DNA of 64,000 nucleotides from Herbaspirillum huttiense (GCF_004367745.1 NZ_CP037993.1:3224001-3288000), one strand, 5' to 3'. Counted from the first letter of the stretch, positions 26,890-35,172 are shown. Numbers and translations are program-made. Notes: generated by a model from the sequence alone, not told the origin.

Positions 26890-28079
26890 TACACGGCCCC
26901 CCGTTCGCGCAGCGCAGTGATGGCAGCTGCGTCATAGCCCAGTCTGGCGAGGATGGCCTCAGTGTGCTGACCCAAGGCAGGAATGGCTTCCATGCGGTAA
27001 TCGAAACTGTCATTGGCGCCCGGCGGCAGCAGCGCCGCCACCTTGCCGGCCGGCGTATCCACTTCGGTCCAGCGTTCGCGCGCGGCCAGTTGCGGGTGCT
27101 GCCACAGTTCCTGCATGGTATTCACGCGCGCATTGGCGATCTGCGCCTGGTCCAGGCGCGCCACCACCTGCTCCGCACTCATGTCGGCGAACATGCCCAG
27201 GATCCGCTGGCGCAGCGCTTCGCGATGTTCATGGCGGCGCGCATTGCTGGAAAAGCGTTCATCGGTGGCCAGCGCGGCGTCCTGCAAGACCACTTCGCAG
27301 AAGACTCTCCATTCGCGCTCGTTCTGCAAGCCCAGCATGACAGTCTTGCCATCACCGGCCTTGAATGGTCCATAGGGATAGATGGTGGCGTGCTCCGCGC
27401 CCGAACGGCCCGGCGCGCTGGCCCCCTGGTAGGCGTAATACAGCGGAAAGCTCATCCACTCCGTCAATGCCTCCAGCATCGACAGATCGATATGGCTGCC
27501 GCGTCCATCACGTCCGCGCTTGATGAGGGCGGCCAGAATGTTGGAATACGCGTACATGCCGGCGGCGATATCGGCAATCGAGCATCCGGCCTTGACCACT
27601 TCATCCGGCGTCCCGGTGACCGACAGAAAACCGGCTTCACTCTGGATCAGCAGGTCATAGGCTTTCTTGTCGCGATAGGGGCCATCCTCGCCATAGCCGG
27701 AGATGTCACACACGATCAGTCCCGGATGCTTCGCGTGCAGCGCCTTGGCCGACAGGCCGAGCCCGGCGGCGGCACCCGGTGCGAGGTTCTGCACCAGCAC
27801 ATCGGCCTCGCCCAGAAGCTGGTCGATGATCCGCTTGCCCTCTTCATCCTTGAGGTTGAGCGTCAGACTTTCCTTGGAACGATTGGTCCAGACGAAATGC
27901 GAGGACAAGCCGGTGACGCGCGTATCGTAGCCGCGCGCAAAATCCCCGACACCGGGCCGCTCGATCTTGATGACACGGGCCCCCAGGTCTGCCAGCTGGC
28001 GCGTACAGAACGGCGCGGCGATGGCGTGTTCCAGACTGACGACGGTGATGCCCTCCAGCGGGCGATTGGCGTGCGACAT
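26889..28079 (-). CDS. Family III CoA-transferase, probable itaconate CoA-transferase
   Basis: A 396-residue CaiB/BaiF-type CoA-transferase that should move CoA from succinyl-CoA to itaconate (or mesaconate/citramalate). Conserved parts: the N-terminal PLEGITVVSLEHAIAAPFCTRQLADLG, VIKIERPGVGDFAR, FVWTNRSKESL, and the catalytic Asp in GRGSHIDLSMLEAL. It lies 24 bp behind the acyl-CoA dehydrogenase gene and overlaps the lyase gene by one base. The neighbours (hydratase, lyase, LysR, TRAP protein) match the ict position of pseudomonad itaconate clusters. The specificity is inferred from that context. Confidence 0.82.
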   Translation of the reverse strand: MSHANRPLEGITVVSLEHAIAAPFCTRQLADLGARVIKIERPGVGDFARGYDTRVTGLSSHFVWTNRSKESLTLNLKDEEGKRIIDQLLGEADVLVQNLAPGAAAGLGLSAKALHAKHPGLIVCDISGYGEDGPYRDKKAYDLLIQSEAGFLSVTGTPDEVVKAGCSIADIAAGMYAYSNILAALIKRGRDGRGSHIDLSMLEALTEWMSFPLYYAYQGASAPGRSGAEHATIYPYGPFKAGDGKTVMLGLQNEREWRVFCEVVLQDAALATDERFSSNARRHEHREALRQRILGMFADMSAEQVVARLDQAQIANARVNTMQELWQHPQLAARERWTEVDTPAGKVAALLPPGANDSFDYRMEAIPALGQHTEAILARLGYDAAAITALRERGAV

Positions 28080-28103
28080 GGAGACTCCCTTGGGCGGCCT
28101 GAT

Positions 28104-29270
28104 TCAGAAGGAACGGGGCAGACCGAGAATGTGCTCGGCCACGTAGGAAAAAATCAGGTTGGTCGAAATCGGCGCCACCTGATACAGCCGTGTCTCGCGG
28201 AACTTGCGCTCGACGTCGTATTCGCAGGCAAAGCCAAACCCGCCATGCGTCTGCAGGCAGACATTGGCCGCCTCCCACGAGGCCTTGGCCGCCAGATACT
28301 TGGCCATGTTGGCCTGGGCACCGCAGTTCTGATGGGCATCAAAGAGCGCACAGGCCTGGTAGCGCATCAGGTTGGCGGCCTCGATCTCGATGTAGGCATC
28401 GGCAATCGGGAACTGCACGCCCTGGTTCATGCCGATGGGGCGATCGAACACCACGCGTTCTTTGGCATAAGCGCTCGCCTTGTCGATGAACCAGTAGCCA
28501 TCGCCGATGCACTCGGCGGCGATCAGGGTGCGCTCGGCGTTGAGGCCGTCGAGGATGTACCTGAAGCCGCGCCCCTCCTCGCCGATCAGGTTCTCGGCGG
28601 GGATCTCCAGGTTGTCGAAGAAAAGTTCATTGGTCTCATGATTGACCATATTCAGAATGGGCCGCACCTCCAGCCCCTTGCCGATGGCTTCCCTCAGATC
28701 GACCAGGAAGATCGACATGCCCTCGGACTTTTTCTTCACCTGATCCAAAGGCGTGGTCCTGGCGAGCAGGATCATCAGGTCGGAATGCTGCACCCGCGAG
28801 ATCCAGACCTTCTGGCCATTGACCACATAACGATCGCCCTTCTTCACCGCCACCGTCTTGATGCGCGTGGTGTCGGTACCGGTCGCGGGTTCGGTCACAC
28901 CCATCGATTGCAGGCGCAGTTCACCGCTGGCGATCTTGGGCAGGTATTGCTGCTTCTGCCGTTCCGAGCCGTGGCGCAGCAGCGTGCCCATGTTGTACAT
29001 CTGGCCGTGACAGGCCCCGGAATTCCCGCCAGTACGATTGATCTCTTCCATGATGACCGAGGCCTCGGTCAGCCCCAGTCCCGAGCCGCCGTATTCCTGC
29101 GGAATCAGGGCCGCCATCCAGCCGGCTTTGGTGAGCGCATCGACGAATTGCTCGGGATAGCCGCGCGCTTCGTCGACCTTGCGCCAGTACTCCAGCGGGA
29201 AGGTCTGGCACAGGTCACGCACGGCGTCGCGCAGGTCGGTGTAGGCATCAGGGACGGCTTGATACGACAT
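28104..29270 (-). CDS. Acyl-CoA dehydrogenase family protein lacking the usual C-terminal Glu
   Basis: A 388-residue flavoprotein of the acyl-CoA dehydrogenase family. Motifs: YGGSGLGLTEASVIMEE (57-76), GVTEPATGTD (124-133), GLNAERTLIAAECIG and QTHGGFGFACEYDVER (340-355). At the place of the catalytic Glu of EGT-type enzymes the sequence reads YQVAPIST (363-370), so that base is absent. Glu246 in NAER aligns with the helix-G catalytic Glu of isovaleryl-CoA dehydrogenase. A homologous gene sits in pseudomonad itaconate clusters with unclear role; methylsuccinyl-CoA or a related C5 acyl-CoA is a reasonable guess. Confidence 0.87.
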   Translation of the reverse strand: MSYQAVPDAYTDLRDAVRDLCQTFPLEYWRKVDEARGYPEQFVDALTKAGWMAALIPQEYGGSGLGLTEASVIMEEINRTGGNSGACHGQMYNMGTLLRHGSERQKQQYLPKIASGELRLQSMGVTEPATGTDTTRIKTVAVKKGDRYVVNGQKVWISRVQHSDLMILLARTTPLDQVKKKSEGMSIFLVDLREAIGKGLEVRPILNMVNHETNELFFDNLEIPAENLIGEEGRGFRYILDGLNAERTLIAAECIGDGYWFIDKASAYAKERVVFDRPIGMNQGVQFPIADAYIEIEAANLMRYQACALFDAHQNCGAQANMAKYLAAKASWEAANVCLQTHGGFGFACEYDVERKFRETRLYQVAPISTNLIFSYVAEHILGLPRSF

Positions 29271-29313
29271 GAGGGGGCTCCGGCTTTATATTATTTAAAT
29301 GATTTATTTAGTT
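29271..29313. other. AT-rich spacer inside the operon
   Basis: 43 bp between two operon genes. About 30 bp (29285-29313) are almost pure A/T, in sharp contrast with the GC-rich surroundings. It could hold an internal promoter (TAATAT or TATAAA on the minus strand) or an RNA-processing site; no convincing -35 was seen. Confidence 0.4.
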
Positions 29314-30174
29314 TCAGTCCAGCAGGGCTTCGGCCTGCATCGCCAGCTCGCCACGTTCGTTCTGCGCCCACAGCGCCACGCTCTTGCCATCGGCAGCAGG
29401 CTTGCCGCACAACGTGAAGGGCTCGGTATCGAACAAGGTTCCCACCGAGCGGAAGTTGAACTCGCGCATCACCGCCTGCGGCATTTCACGCGCCACCAGG
29501 TCGGCCAGCAAGGTGGCGATCAGCGGCCCGTGGACGATGAGGCCGGGATAGCCCTCCACCTCGGTGACATAGCTGCGGTCGTAATGGATGCGATGACCGT
29601 TGAAGGTCAGCGCCGAATAACGGAACAGCAGCACCGGGTCGGGCTCCACGCGGCGCGACCAGCGCGCATCGGTGGGCGCGCTCTTCGGCACCACCACCGG
29701 GGCGCCCGGCTGCGGCAAATCGCGGTAGACGATGTCATGCTCTTCGGTCAGACACAGCTGGCCCTGATGACGGATGGTGTGCTGCACGGTCACGAAAGCG
29801 AGCGCGCCGGTGCGGCCCTGCTTCACGTCCACGCTGGCGATGCGCGAGACCTTCTCGGCCTGCGCGCCGATGGGCAGCGCAGCCGCAAACCGCAGTCTTC
29901 CCCCGGCCCACATGCGGCGCGGCAGCGGCACCGGCGGCAGGAAACCACCGCGCTGCGGATGGCCATCCGCGCCCACTTCGGACTGGCGGCACACACTCCA
30001 GAAATAGATCCAGTGCCACAGCGGCGGCAGCGCATCGCCCGCCTGGGGCAGGCGTGGTCCGTCCAGCGTCGCCGCCAGCGCTGCCGCGAAGGCCGGGCTG
30101 ATCTGGTCGTGGCGCGTTTCGGTCTTGTCCAGCCACTGTCGCAGCAGGGCGAGATCGAGGTCGGGGTGGGACAT
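29314..30174 (-). CDS. MaoC-type hydratase, probable itaconyl-CoA (mesaconyl-C4-CoA) hydratase
   Basis: A 286-residue double hot-dog protein. An N-terminal FAS1-like half carries WHWIYFW and GGFLPPVPLPRRMWAGG; a C-terminal MaoC half carries the hydratase motif FNGHRIHYDRSYVTEVEGYPG followed by HGPLIATLLADL, with the catalytic Asp/His pair in HRIHYD. This layout matches 3-methylfumaryl/mesaconyl-C4-CoA hydratase and Ich of itaconate pathways, which produce (S)-citramalyl-CoA. It is the first gene of the minus-strand operon and faces the LysR gene across 295 bp. The exact substrate isomer is inferred from its neighbours. Confidence 0.82.
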   Translation of the reverse strand: MSHPDLDLALLRQWLDKTETRHDQISPAFAAALAATLDGPRLPQAGDALPPLWHWIYFWSVCRQSEVGADGHPQRGGFLPPVPLPRRMWAGGRLRFAAALPIGAQAEKVSRIASVDVKQGRTGALAFVTVQHTIRHQGQLCLTEEHDIVYRDLPQPGAPVVVPKSAPTDARWSRRVEPDPVLLFRYSALTFNGHRIHYDRSYVTEVEGYPGLIVHGPLIATLLADLVAREMPQAVMREFNFRSVGTLFDTEPFTLCGKPAADGKSVALWAQNERGELAMQAEALLD

Positions 30175-30469
30175 GGTTCCTCGTATCGTGGTTGTTGGTT
30201 GGGCACGAGTCTGCGGTGTCCACCCGCCGGGAACAATCTGTATTTTTGGAAGGGGGGCTTACGCAGAACTGAAGTCACGCGCAGCACAGGGATGCGGCAT
30301 CGCGTCACAACTCGTCCGTATTTCACGCCATGCAGCGACGCGATTCGGCGTACCATGGGCAGCCACCGAGAGCACGCGCGCACCGATGGCGGAAGCGTGC
30401 CGCAATACAGGATGACCAGGCTTGCCGAAGTGCAGGCGCCATCCTCACCGAATCTTTCCGGGAGACATC
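30175..30469. promoter_or_regulatory. Divergent control region of the itaconate cluster
   Basis: 295 bp between the hydratase and LysR genes, expected to hold both promoters and the LysR operator. The best LTTR-like element I see is CTT-N11-AAG at 30258-30274, with short arms, so the site is not established. No other feature was recognised. Confidence 0.4.
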
Positions 30470-31408
30470 ATGCTTTTCGATCTGACCGACCTGCGCCTCT
30501 TCATCCTCATCGCCGAACTCAACAGCCTCACCCGCAGCGCCGAGCGCATGAATCTCTCGCTGGCCGCCACCAGCAATCGCATCAAGGAACTGGAAACGCG
30601 CTTCGGCACCCGCCTGCTCTATCGCGAGAGCAAGGGCGTGCAGCTCACGCCAGCCGGGCATACCCTGCTGCATCACGCACAGCTCTTCATGCAGCAGGTG
30701 GAACACCTCAAGAGCGACATGCAGCAGTACAACAACGGCATCAAGGGCTATATCCGCATTTTCGCCAACACCACGGCGGTGACCGAATTCATGCCCGAGA
30801 TCCTGGGCAAGTTCCTGGCCAGACATCCGCAGGTCAACGTCTCACTGGAAGAGCGCCTGAACCATGACATCCTGCGCGGCATCCAGGAAGGCACGGCCGA
30901 TATCGGCATCGTGGCCGGTCCGGTGCAGGGGGATGGACTGCAGGTACTCAACTTCTCGACCGACAGGCTGGTGCTGGCCACTGCGCTGGAACACCCGCTG
31001 GCGGGCGCCGGCAGCGTTCCCTTCCAGGACACGCTGGAGTACGAACACATCGGCCTGCACGAAGGCAGCACCCTGCACCACTTCCTCAACAAGATCGTTT
31101 CCGAACAGGGGCAGCGTCTCAAGCTGCGGATTCAGGTGCGCAGCTTCGAAGCCATGTGCCGCATGATCGAGACCAATGTCGGCATCGGCATCGTGCCGCG
31201 TTCAGCGGCGCAGCGGCATCAGCAGACCATGCAGTTGGCGGTGGTGGAGTTGAACGATCCGTGGAGCGTGCGCGAGCGCAGCTTGGTGTTCCAGAACATG
31301 GATACGCTGTCGCCGCATGCACGCAATCTGGTGGATTTCATCCGCGAGCAGATGGCGCAGGAGAGCGACGAAGACAAGCTCGCCGCACACGCCAGAAAGA
31401 CCGCCTGA
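30470..31408 (+). CDS. LysR-family regulator of the itaconate cluster
   Basis: A 312-residue LTTR: winged helix in residues 1-60 (LTDLRLFILIAELNSLTRSAERMNLSLAATSNRIKELE), then the effector domain (GYIRIFANTTAVTEFMPEILGKFLA). The ATG at 30470 with GGGAG upstream gives the family N-terminus; an upstream in-frame ATG would add an unrelated leader. It is divergent from the hydratase gene, the same position as the itaconate-responsive LysR regulator of Pseudomonas. The effector is probably itaconate or its CoA ester, by analogy. Confidence 0.88.
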   Translation: MLFDLTDLRLFILIAELNSLTRSAERMNLSLAATSNRIKELETRFGTRLLYRESKGVQLTPAGHTLLHHAQLFMQQVEHLKSDMQQYNNGIKGYIRIFANTTAVTEFMPEILGKFLARHPQVNVSLEERLNHDILRGIQEGTADIGIVAGPVQGDGLQVLNFSTDRLVLATALEHPLAGAGSVPFQDTLEYEHIGLHEGSTLHHFLNKIVSEQGQRLKLRIQVRSFEAMCRMIETNVGIGIVPRSAAQRHQQTMQLAVVELNDPWSVRERSLVFQNMDTLSPHARNLVDFIREQMAQESDEDKLAAHARKTA

Positions 31409-31428
31409 GCGGCGGAGATGGCCGGCCC

Positions 31429-32193
31429 TCAGCCGGCGATCATCATCCAGACCGACAGCAACAGCAATGCGGCGCAGAAGAGGATGCGCAGGCGTCGCTC
31501 CGGCAGATGGTGTGCCAGCGCCACGCCCCAGGAGATGCTGAGCACGCCGCCCAGCGCCATCGGAATCCCCACTGACCAGTCCACGTGCCCCGCCTGGGCG
31601 TAGGTCCACAGCGCCACCAGCGTACCGGGCGTGACCATGGCCAGCCCCAGTCCTTGCGCAGCCGTCTGCGTGACACCGAACAAGGCCGTCAGCAAGGGCA
31701 CGGCGACGATGGCGCCGCCCACGCTGAAGAAGCCGGCCGAGGCGCCGGCAGCCATCCCCACCAGCGGAATGTAGCGACGCGAGAGGATCACGGACGATTC
31801 CACGCTGCGCTTGTTGCGCATCAGTGTCCACAGGTAGTACAGCGCCAGCAGGCCCATGAAGGCGGCGAAGCAGACATGCAGGCTGCGCGCCGCCATGGCC
31901 GTGGCGATGCGGGCCGAGACATAGGTGGTGAAGACAGCCGGCACGCACATCATGGCGGCGGTACTCCATTGGATGTGATTGCGCTGCTTGTAGCGCCAGA
32001 AGGCGATGACGACGTTGGGCACGATCATCACGAGTGCCGTGCCTTGGGCCAGTTGCTGGTCCATGCCGTAGAGGTAGCCCAGCACGGGGATGGCGATGAG
32101 ACCGCCGCCGATCCCGAACAGACCGCCCATGGCGCCCAGCAGGCCGCCGAGCAGGAAGTTGACTACGCCGGAGAAAAACAAGGAAGCCGTCAT
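31429..32193 (-). CDS. TauE/SafE-family permease
   Basis: A 254-residue membrane protein of the sulfite exporter TauE/SafE family with about eight helices. The duplicated family motif is clear: GGLLGAMGGLFGIGGGLIAIPVL near the N-terminus and GMAAGASAGFFSVGGAIVAVPLL in the second half. The ATG at 32191-32193 starts just before the first helix. The gene is convergent with the LysR gene (20-bp gap). The transported anion cannot be told; an organic acid or sulfonate is possible. A link to itaconate export or uptake is only positional. Confidence 0.88.
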   Translation of the reverse strand: MTASLFFSGVVNFLLGGLLGAMGGLFGIGGGLIAIPVLGYLYGMDQQLAQGTALVMIVPNVVIAFWRYKQRNHIQWSTAAMMCVPAVFTTYVSARIATAMAARSLHVCFAAFMGLLALYYLWTLMRNKRSVESSVILSRRYIPLVGMAAGASAGFFSVGGAIVAVPLLTALFGVTQTAAQGLGLAMVTPGTLVALWTYAQAGHVDWSVGIPMALGGVLSISWGVALAHHLPERRLRILFCAALLLLSVWMMIAG

Positions 32194-32268
32194 CGGTGTA
32201 CAGTGATGCCTCTGCTGGCCGGCTGCAAGGTGCAGTGGCCGCATCGAAGGATAAAAAAGGAGACTGAC

Positions 32269-32352
32269 ATGAGCGGCGTCATCGTGTTTGCGCTGGAGAT
32301 GGGCGTGGTAGCCCTCATTGCGCTGGCCATCTACATGGTGATGAAGAAATAG
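32269..32352 (+). CDS. 27-residue single-helix membrane peptide
   Basis: A tiny gene: ATG at 32269, TAG at 32350-32352. The product starts MSGVIVFALEMGVVALIALA, continues IYMVMKK, and is one hydrophobic helix with a positive C-terminus. A good Shine-Dalgarno (AAAAAAGGAGA) sits 6 bp before the ATG, stronger than many neighbours. It lies in the 255-bp gap between the divergent permease and SDR genes. No homology is claimed; the combination of RBS and clean helix makes it a credible small membrane protein, possibly a regulator of a nearby transporter. Confidence 0.6.
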   Translation: MSGVIVFALEMGVVALIALAIYMVMKK

Positions 32353-32448
32353 CGCCGCCGATCAGGCCCGACAGTGTAGCGCAGGCGGACCGGGCTGTCC
32401 CGGCGGCTGTGCTTTCCTGCCATCCCCCCTCAAGCAAAGGAAGACAGA

Positions 32449-33237
32449 ATGGATCTCGGCATCAAAGGTAAAACCGCCCTCGTCTGCGCATCGAGCAAGG
32501 GCCTCGGCCGCGCGTGCGCACTCTCGCTGGCGCGCGAAGGCGTGCACGTCACCCTGCTGGCACGCGGTGCGGAGGCACTGGAAGCAACGGCCCAGGCCAT
32601 CCGCACGGAGACCGCCACCACCGGTGCCATCATCACCACGGTCGCGTGCGACATCACCACCCCGGAAGGACGCGCCCTGGCGCTGGCCGCCTGCCCTGCC
32701 CCGGACATTCTGGTGACCAATGCCGGCGGACCCAAGCCGGGCGATTTTCGTGAGTGGACGCGGGATGACTGGATCGCGGCGGTCGACGCCAATATGTTGA
32801 CGCCCATCGAGCTCATCAAGGCCACGGTGGATGGGATGATCGCGCGCGGCTTCGGGCGCATCGTCAACATCACGTCGAGTGCGGTGCGGGCACCGATTGA
32901 TATCCTGGGGCTCTCCAATGGCGCGCGCTCCGGACTGACGGGTTTTGTGGCGGGGCTGGCGCGCAAGACGGTGGCGCACAACGTGACCATCAACAATCTC
33001 CTGCCGGGGCCGTTCGAAACGGATCGCTTGCGCTCCACTGCGACGGGGGCGGCCAAGGAGAGCGGGCGCACGGTGGACGAGGTGCTGGCGGACCGGCGCA
33101 AGCTCAATCCGGCGGGACGCTTTGGCGATCCGGCCGAGTTCGGGGATGCCTGCGCTTATCTGTGCAGTGCGCAGGCGGGATTCATCACGGGGCAGAATCT
33201 GCTGATGGATGGGGGGGCTTATCCGGGGACCTTCTGA
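32449..33237 (+). CDS. SDR-family protein with altered catalytic residues
   Basis: A 262-residue Rossmann protein of the short-chain dehydrogenase family, FabG-like in overall pattern (VTNAGGPKPGDF, DANMLTPIELIK, GRIVNITSS, LLMDGGAYPG). The nucleotide loop reads CASSKGLG, missing the first Gly of TGxxxGxG. The YxxxK active site is replaced by SNGAR (residues 156-160), so Tyr to Ser and Lys to Arg. A subgroup of SDR-like proteins shares this change. Its chemistry is therefore unknown; it may be a non-reductive SDR homologue. Confidence 0.85.
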   Translation: MDLGIKGKTALVCASSKGLGRACALSLAREGVHVTLLARGAEALEATAQAIRTETATTGAIITTVACDITTPEGRALALAACPAPDILVTNAGGPKPGDFREWTRDDWIAAVDANMLTPIELIKATVDGMIARGFGRIVNITSSAVRAPIDILGLSNGARSGLTGFVAGLARKTVAHNVTINNLLPGPFETDRLRSTATGAAKESGRTVDEVLADRRKLNPAGRFGDPAEFGDACAYLCSAQAGFITGQNLLMDGGAYPGTF

Positions 33238-33312
33238 GCGGATCGCCGGACAGTCTTGTGGGCGGATGCCTTGCATGCCGGAAAGGGTGGATGCAAAGCA
33301 AGTGATGTGATG

Positions 33313-33318
33313 TATAAT
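33313..33318 (+). promoter_or_regulatory. -10 element of the tRNA-Ser gene
   Basis: Perfect TATAAT preceded by ATG, 42 bp before the tRNA. No convincing -35 at the right spacing. Confidence 0.55.
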
Positions 33319-33360
33319 GCGGCCCTCGTGCGACGGGCAACATGCCCGGCTGCCATGCAA

Positions 33361-33450
33361 GGAGGTTTGGGTGAGCGGTTTAAACCAGCAGTCTTGAAAA
33401 CTGCCGACGGGGTGACCCGTCCGTGAGTTCGAATCTCACAGCCTCCGCCA
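33361..33450 (+). tRNA. tRNA-Ser (anticodon UGA)
   Basis: 90 nt with encoded CCA. The acceptor stem GGAGGTT pairs with the 3' AGCCTCC (one G-U); anticodon stem GCAGT/ACTGC holds loop CTTGAAA, giving UGA, which reads UCA and UCG serine codons. A long variable arm (GACGGGGTGACCCGTC) is typical of serine tRNAs, and the T arm is GTGAG TTCGAAT CTCAC. A perfect 13-bp terminator follows after 8 bp. Confidence 0.97.
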
Positions 33451-33458
33451 GGACATGA

Positions 33459-33493
33459 TGGAAACGGGCCCGAATGGGCCCGTTTCCATTTAT
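33459..33493 (+). terminator. Rho-independent terminator of tRNA-Ser
   Basis: 13-bp perfect stem TGGAAACGGGCCC / GGGCCCGTTTCCA around GAAT, followed by a short T-rich run. Confidence 0.85.
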
Positions 33494-33813
33494 GCCGGCA
33501 AATTCATCCGAATTTCAAAACGTCTTAGTACTTAATACCGCGTTCATATCTCTAGAGCTCATTTCATATGCAGACGTGAGATGGGTCGCCTGCCGTTGTT
33601 GGAGATCGTCGCCGCAACAGCGCTACGACGCGTGGCCGCGCCTAGACAGACCACACCTGACCAGCTCTCGCTTTCGGAGACTGAATGTGAACAGGCCATA
33701 GTTTTGATACCACTCCCGATCCTGATATCGGGTAACGACAAGTGAACATCGGGCTGCTACAGTTCAACCTGTCACCCATTGATCAACGTCATCCCACCTC
33801 GTTCCTCGCCCCG
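33494..33813. other. AT-richer region between tRNA-Ser and an orphan secreted-protein gene
   Basis: 320 bp of lower GC than the neighbours. A 55-codon open frame (33580-33744, + strand) with no recognisable product is present and may be chance or decay. No integrase or direct repeat of the tRNA 3' end was found nearby. Confidence 0.35.
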
Positions 33814-34989
33814 ATGTCACCAGCGAATTCACTAACAAGAAAAATCATCTGCCTGATCTTCCTCTTGGCGAGTGCTGCGCCAGCATGGGCCGCATCGGCA
33901 GACAATCTTTGCGCGGCACTCACCCCGTATCTCAAAGACCCCCGGCATCCCACGCTGCCGAACCCGGCACGTGAACCCAATGCCGTGGAAAAAGCCCTCA
34001 TCGATCGCTCTGACATTGATCTGCTCTCCTGGACCGACTATGACAACGGCGCTGCCCTTGTGGACGCGGATAATGACGGGGTTGAAGAGTTGTACGTCTG
34101 GAACGTGAATGGATCAGGACGCTTTGCCCTCATCCAGTTTTTTGAGTTCGGCAAGCAGGAGGACGGTCAATCGCAGCGCCTGATCGACAAGGGCAGCGTC
34201 AATAATGGCGTTCTGCTCTCGCCTTATTTCGTGCGCTTCGAAGGAATCAATTACCTCGTCTCCACCGTCAATGGTGACCACGAGGGACTCAATATCCACC
34301 AGTTCGAGAAAGAGCCGAATGGCCGATATCGGATGCGTACCGTCTGCTCCATGAAGACCGTGATCACGACTGATCAGCGTTGTCGGCATCCCGCCTGCAA
34401 GGCCTTGCAAAAGCGGATGAGCAGCGAGGAGACAAATGACGCATTCGTCACGGCGGAATGGCCGCACAAGTATTTCTGGCCGGCCGGTCTGGCCGCATTT
34501 TTTGCCGACGCCGAGGGCGATATTGATAACACGGGAGAGTCGGCCTCGATATGGCGTCTCGGCAGGGAGGGCTATTACTTCGGATACATCTACTGGCATT
34601 TTCTGGCTATGGGCGACGAGCCACCCGCGCTGGACGCGTCGCTGCGCGGCGAAGCTGAATCGGGCGAAAATGGAAGGGCGGCACGACGTGTCCTGCCCGG
34701 ACCGGCGCATGCGCGCCTGAGCAGGGTGCTGCGCAGCCAGAGTGCGCTGCTGACCAGAACGCTGCGTCAACCTGTGGAGCTTCCGAAGACCGGGCAGTTC
34801 TTCCTCTTCCAGGCGGAGAACGGCAAGACTTACTGGGCTTGGGATCTCGAGCCCAGGCCGTATGGCGAGGCCATTCACATCGTCTACACGAGGAACAAAC
34901 GCTCGGATTACATCGGCCTGGTCAAGTCGGTGCGCACCTCTTTTCTGGAGCCTTGCCGGGCGGACTGTGTGTATCCGCTTGAACGATGA
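33814..34989 (+). CDS. Orphan secreted protein with FG-GAP/EF-hand-like Asp-rich loop
   Basis: A 391-residue protein with a Sec signal peptide (about residues 1-27, hydrophobic IICLIFLLASAAPAWA, cleavage after AWA). The mature part has one calcium-loop-like segment DADNDGVEELYVWN, of the kind found in FG-GAP/VCBS repeats, and several cysteines (MRTVCS, CRHPACKAL, EPCRADCVYP) that could form disulfides in the periplasm. The family is not recognised. The ATG at 33814 begins the signal; an in-frame GTG at 33742 would add 24 residues before it. GC is lower than in neighbours, and the gene lies between a tRNA and a gene remnant, which suggests transfer. Confidence 0.7.
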   Translation: MSPANSLTRKIICLIFLLASAAPAWAASADNLCAALTPYLKDPRHPTLPNPAREPNAVEKALIDRSDIDLLSWTDYDNGAALVDADNDGVEELYVWNVNGSGRFALIQFFEFGKQEDGQSQRLIDKGSVNNGVLLSPYFVRFEGINYLVSTVNGDHEGLNIHQFEKEPNGRYRMRTVCSMKTVITTDQRCRHPACKALQKRMSSEETNDAFVTAEWPHKYFWPAGLAAFFADAEGDIDNTGESASIWRLGREGYYFGYIYWHFLAMGDEPPALDASLRGEAESGENGRAARRVLPGPAHARLSRVLRSQSALLTRTLRQPVELPKTGQFFLFQAENGKTYWAWDLEPRPYGEAIHIVYTRNKRSDYIGLVKSVRTSFLEPCRADCVYPLER

Positions 34990-35027
34990 TGCAGCATCAG
35001 CGTTGCCGGGCAAGATCGTTTCGAACT

Positions 35028-35172
35028 TCATCCATGCGTCGCCCCTGTCCGCAACACCGGCCCCTCAATGATCGGCCAACCCTTCTCCTGCAAACGCGCG
35101 ATCACCTGCGCCAGCGGCACCGACGCCATGAAGCACAGATCCAGATCCCCCGGGAAGACATGACAAAGCATT
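35028..35172 (-). pseudogene. Fragment of a VOC/glyoxalase-family protein
   Basis: A short open frame (about 47 codons from an ATG, ending TGA at 35028-35030) translates to GDLDLCFMASVPLAQVIARL, then QEKGWPIIEGPVLRTGATHG. This matches the middle of VOC-superfamily (glyoxalase/dioxygenase-like) proteins, where LCF, a helix, EGPVxRTGATGPI and then DPDGNLIE are expected. The N-terminal half and the last strand with the metal Glu are missing, so it is a broken gene. It abuts the orphan secreted-protein gene. Confidence 0.55.

Noticed and set aside
26883-29417. 844-codon plus-strand frame through the itaconate operon
   Set aside because: Spans three well-supported minus-strand enzyme genes; no motif in the translation.
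30258-30274. CTT-N11-AAG as the LysR operator of the itaconate cluster
   Set aside because: Arms of only three bases occur often by chance; not enough to call a site.
33580-33744. 55-codon frame after tRNA-Ser
   Set aside because: No recognisable product or good ribosome site; kept only as a note in the intergenic entry.
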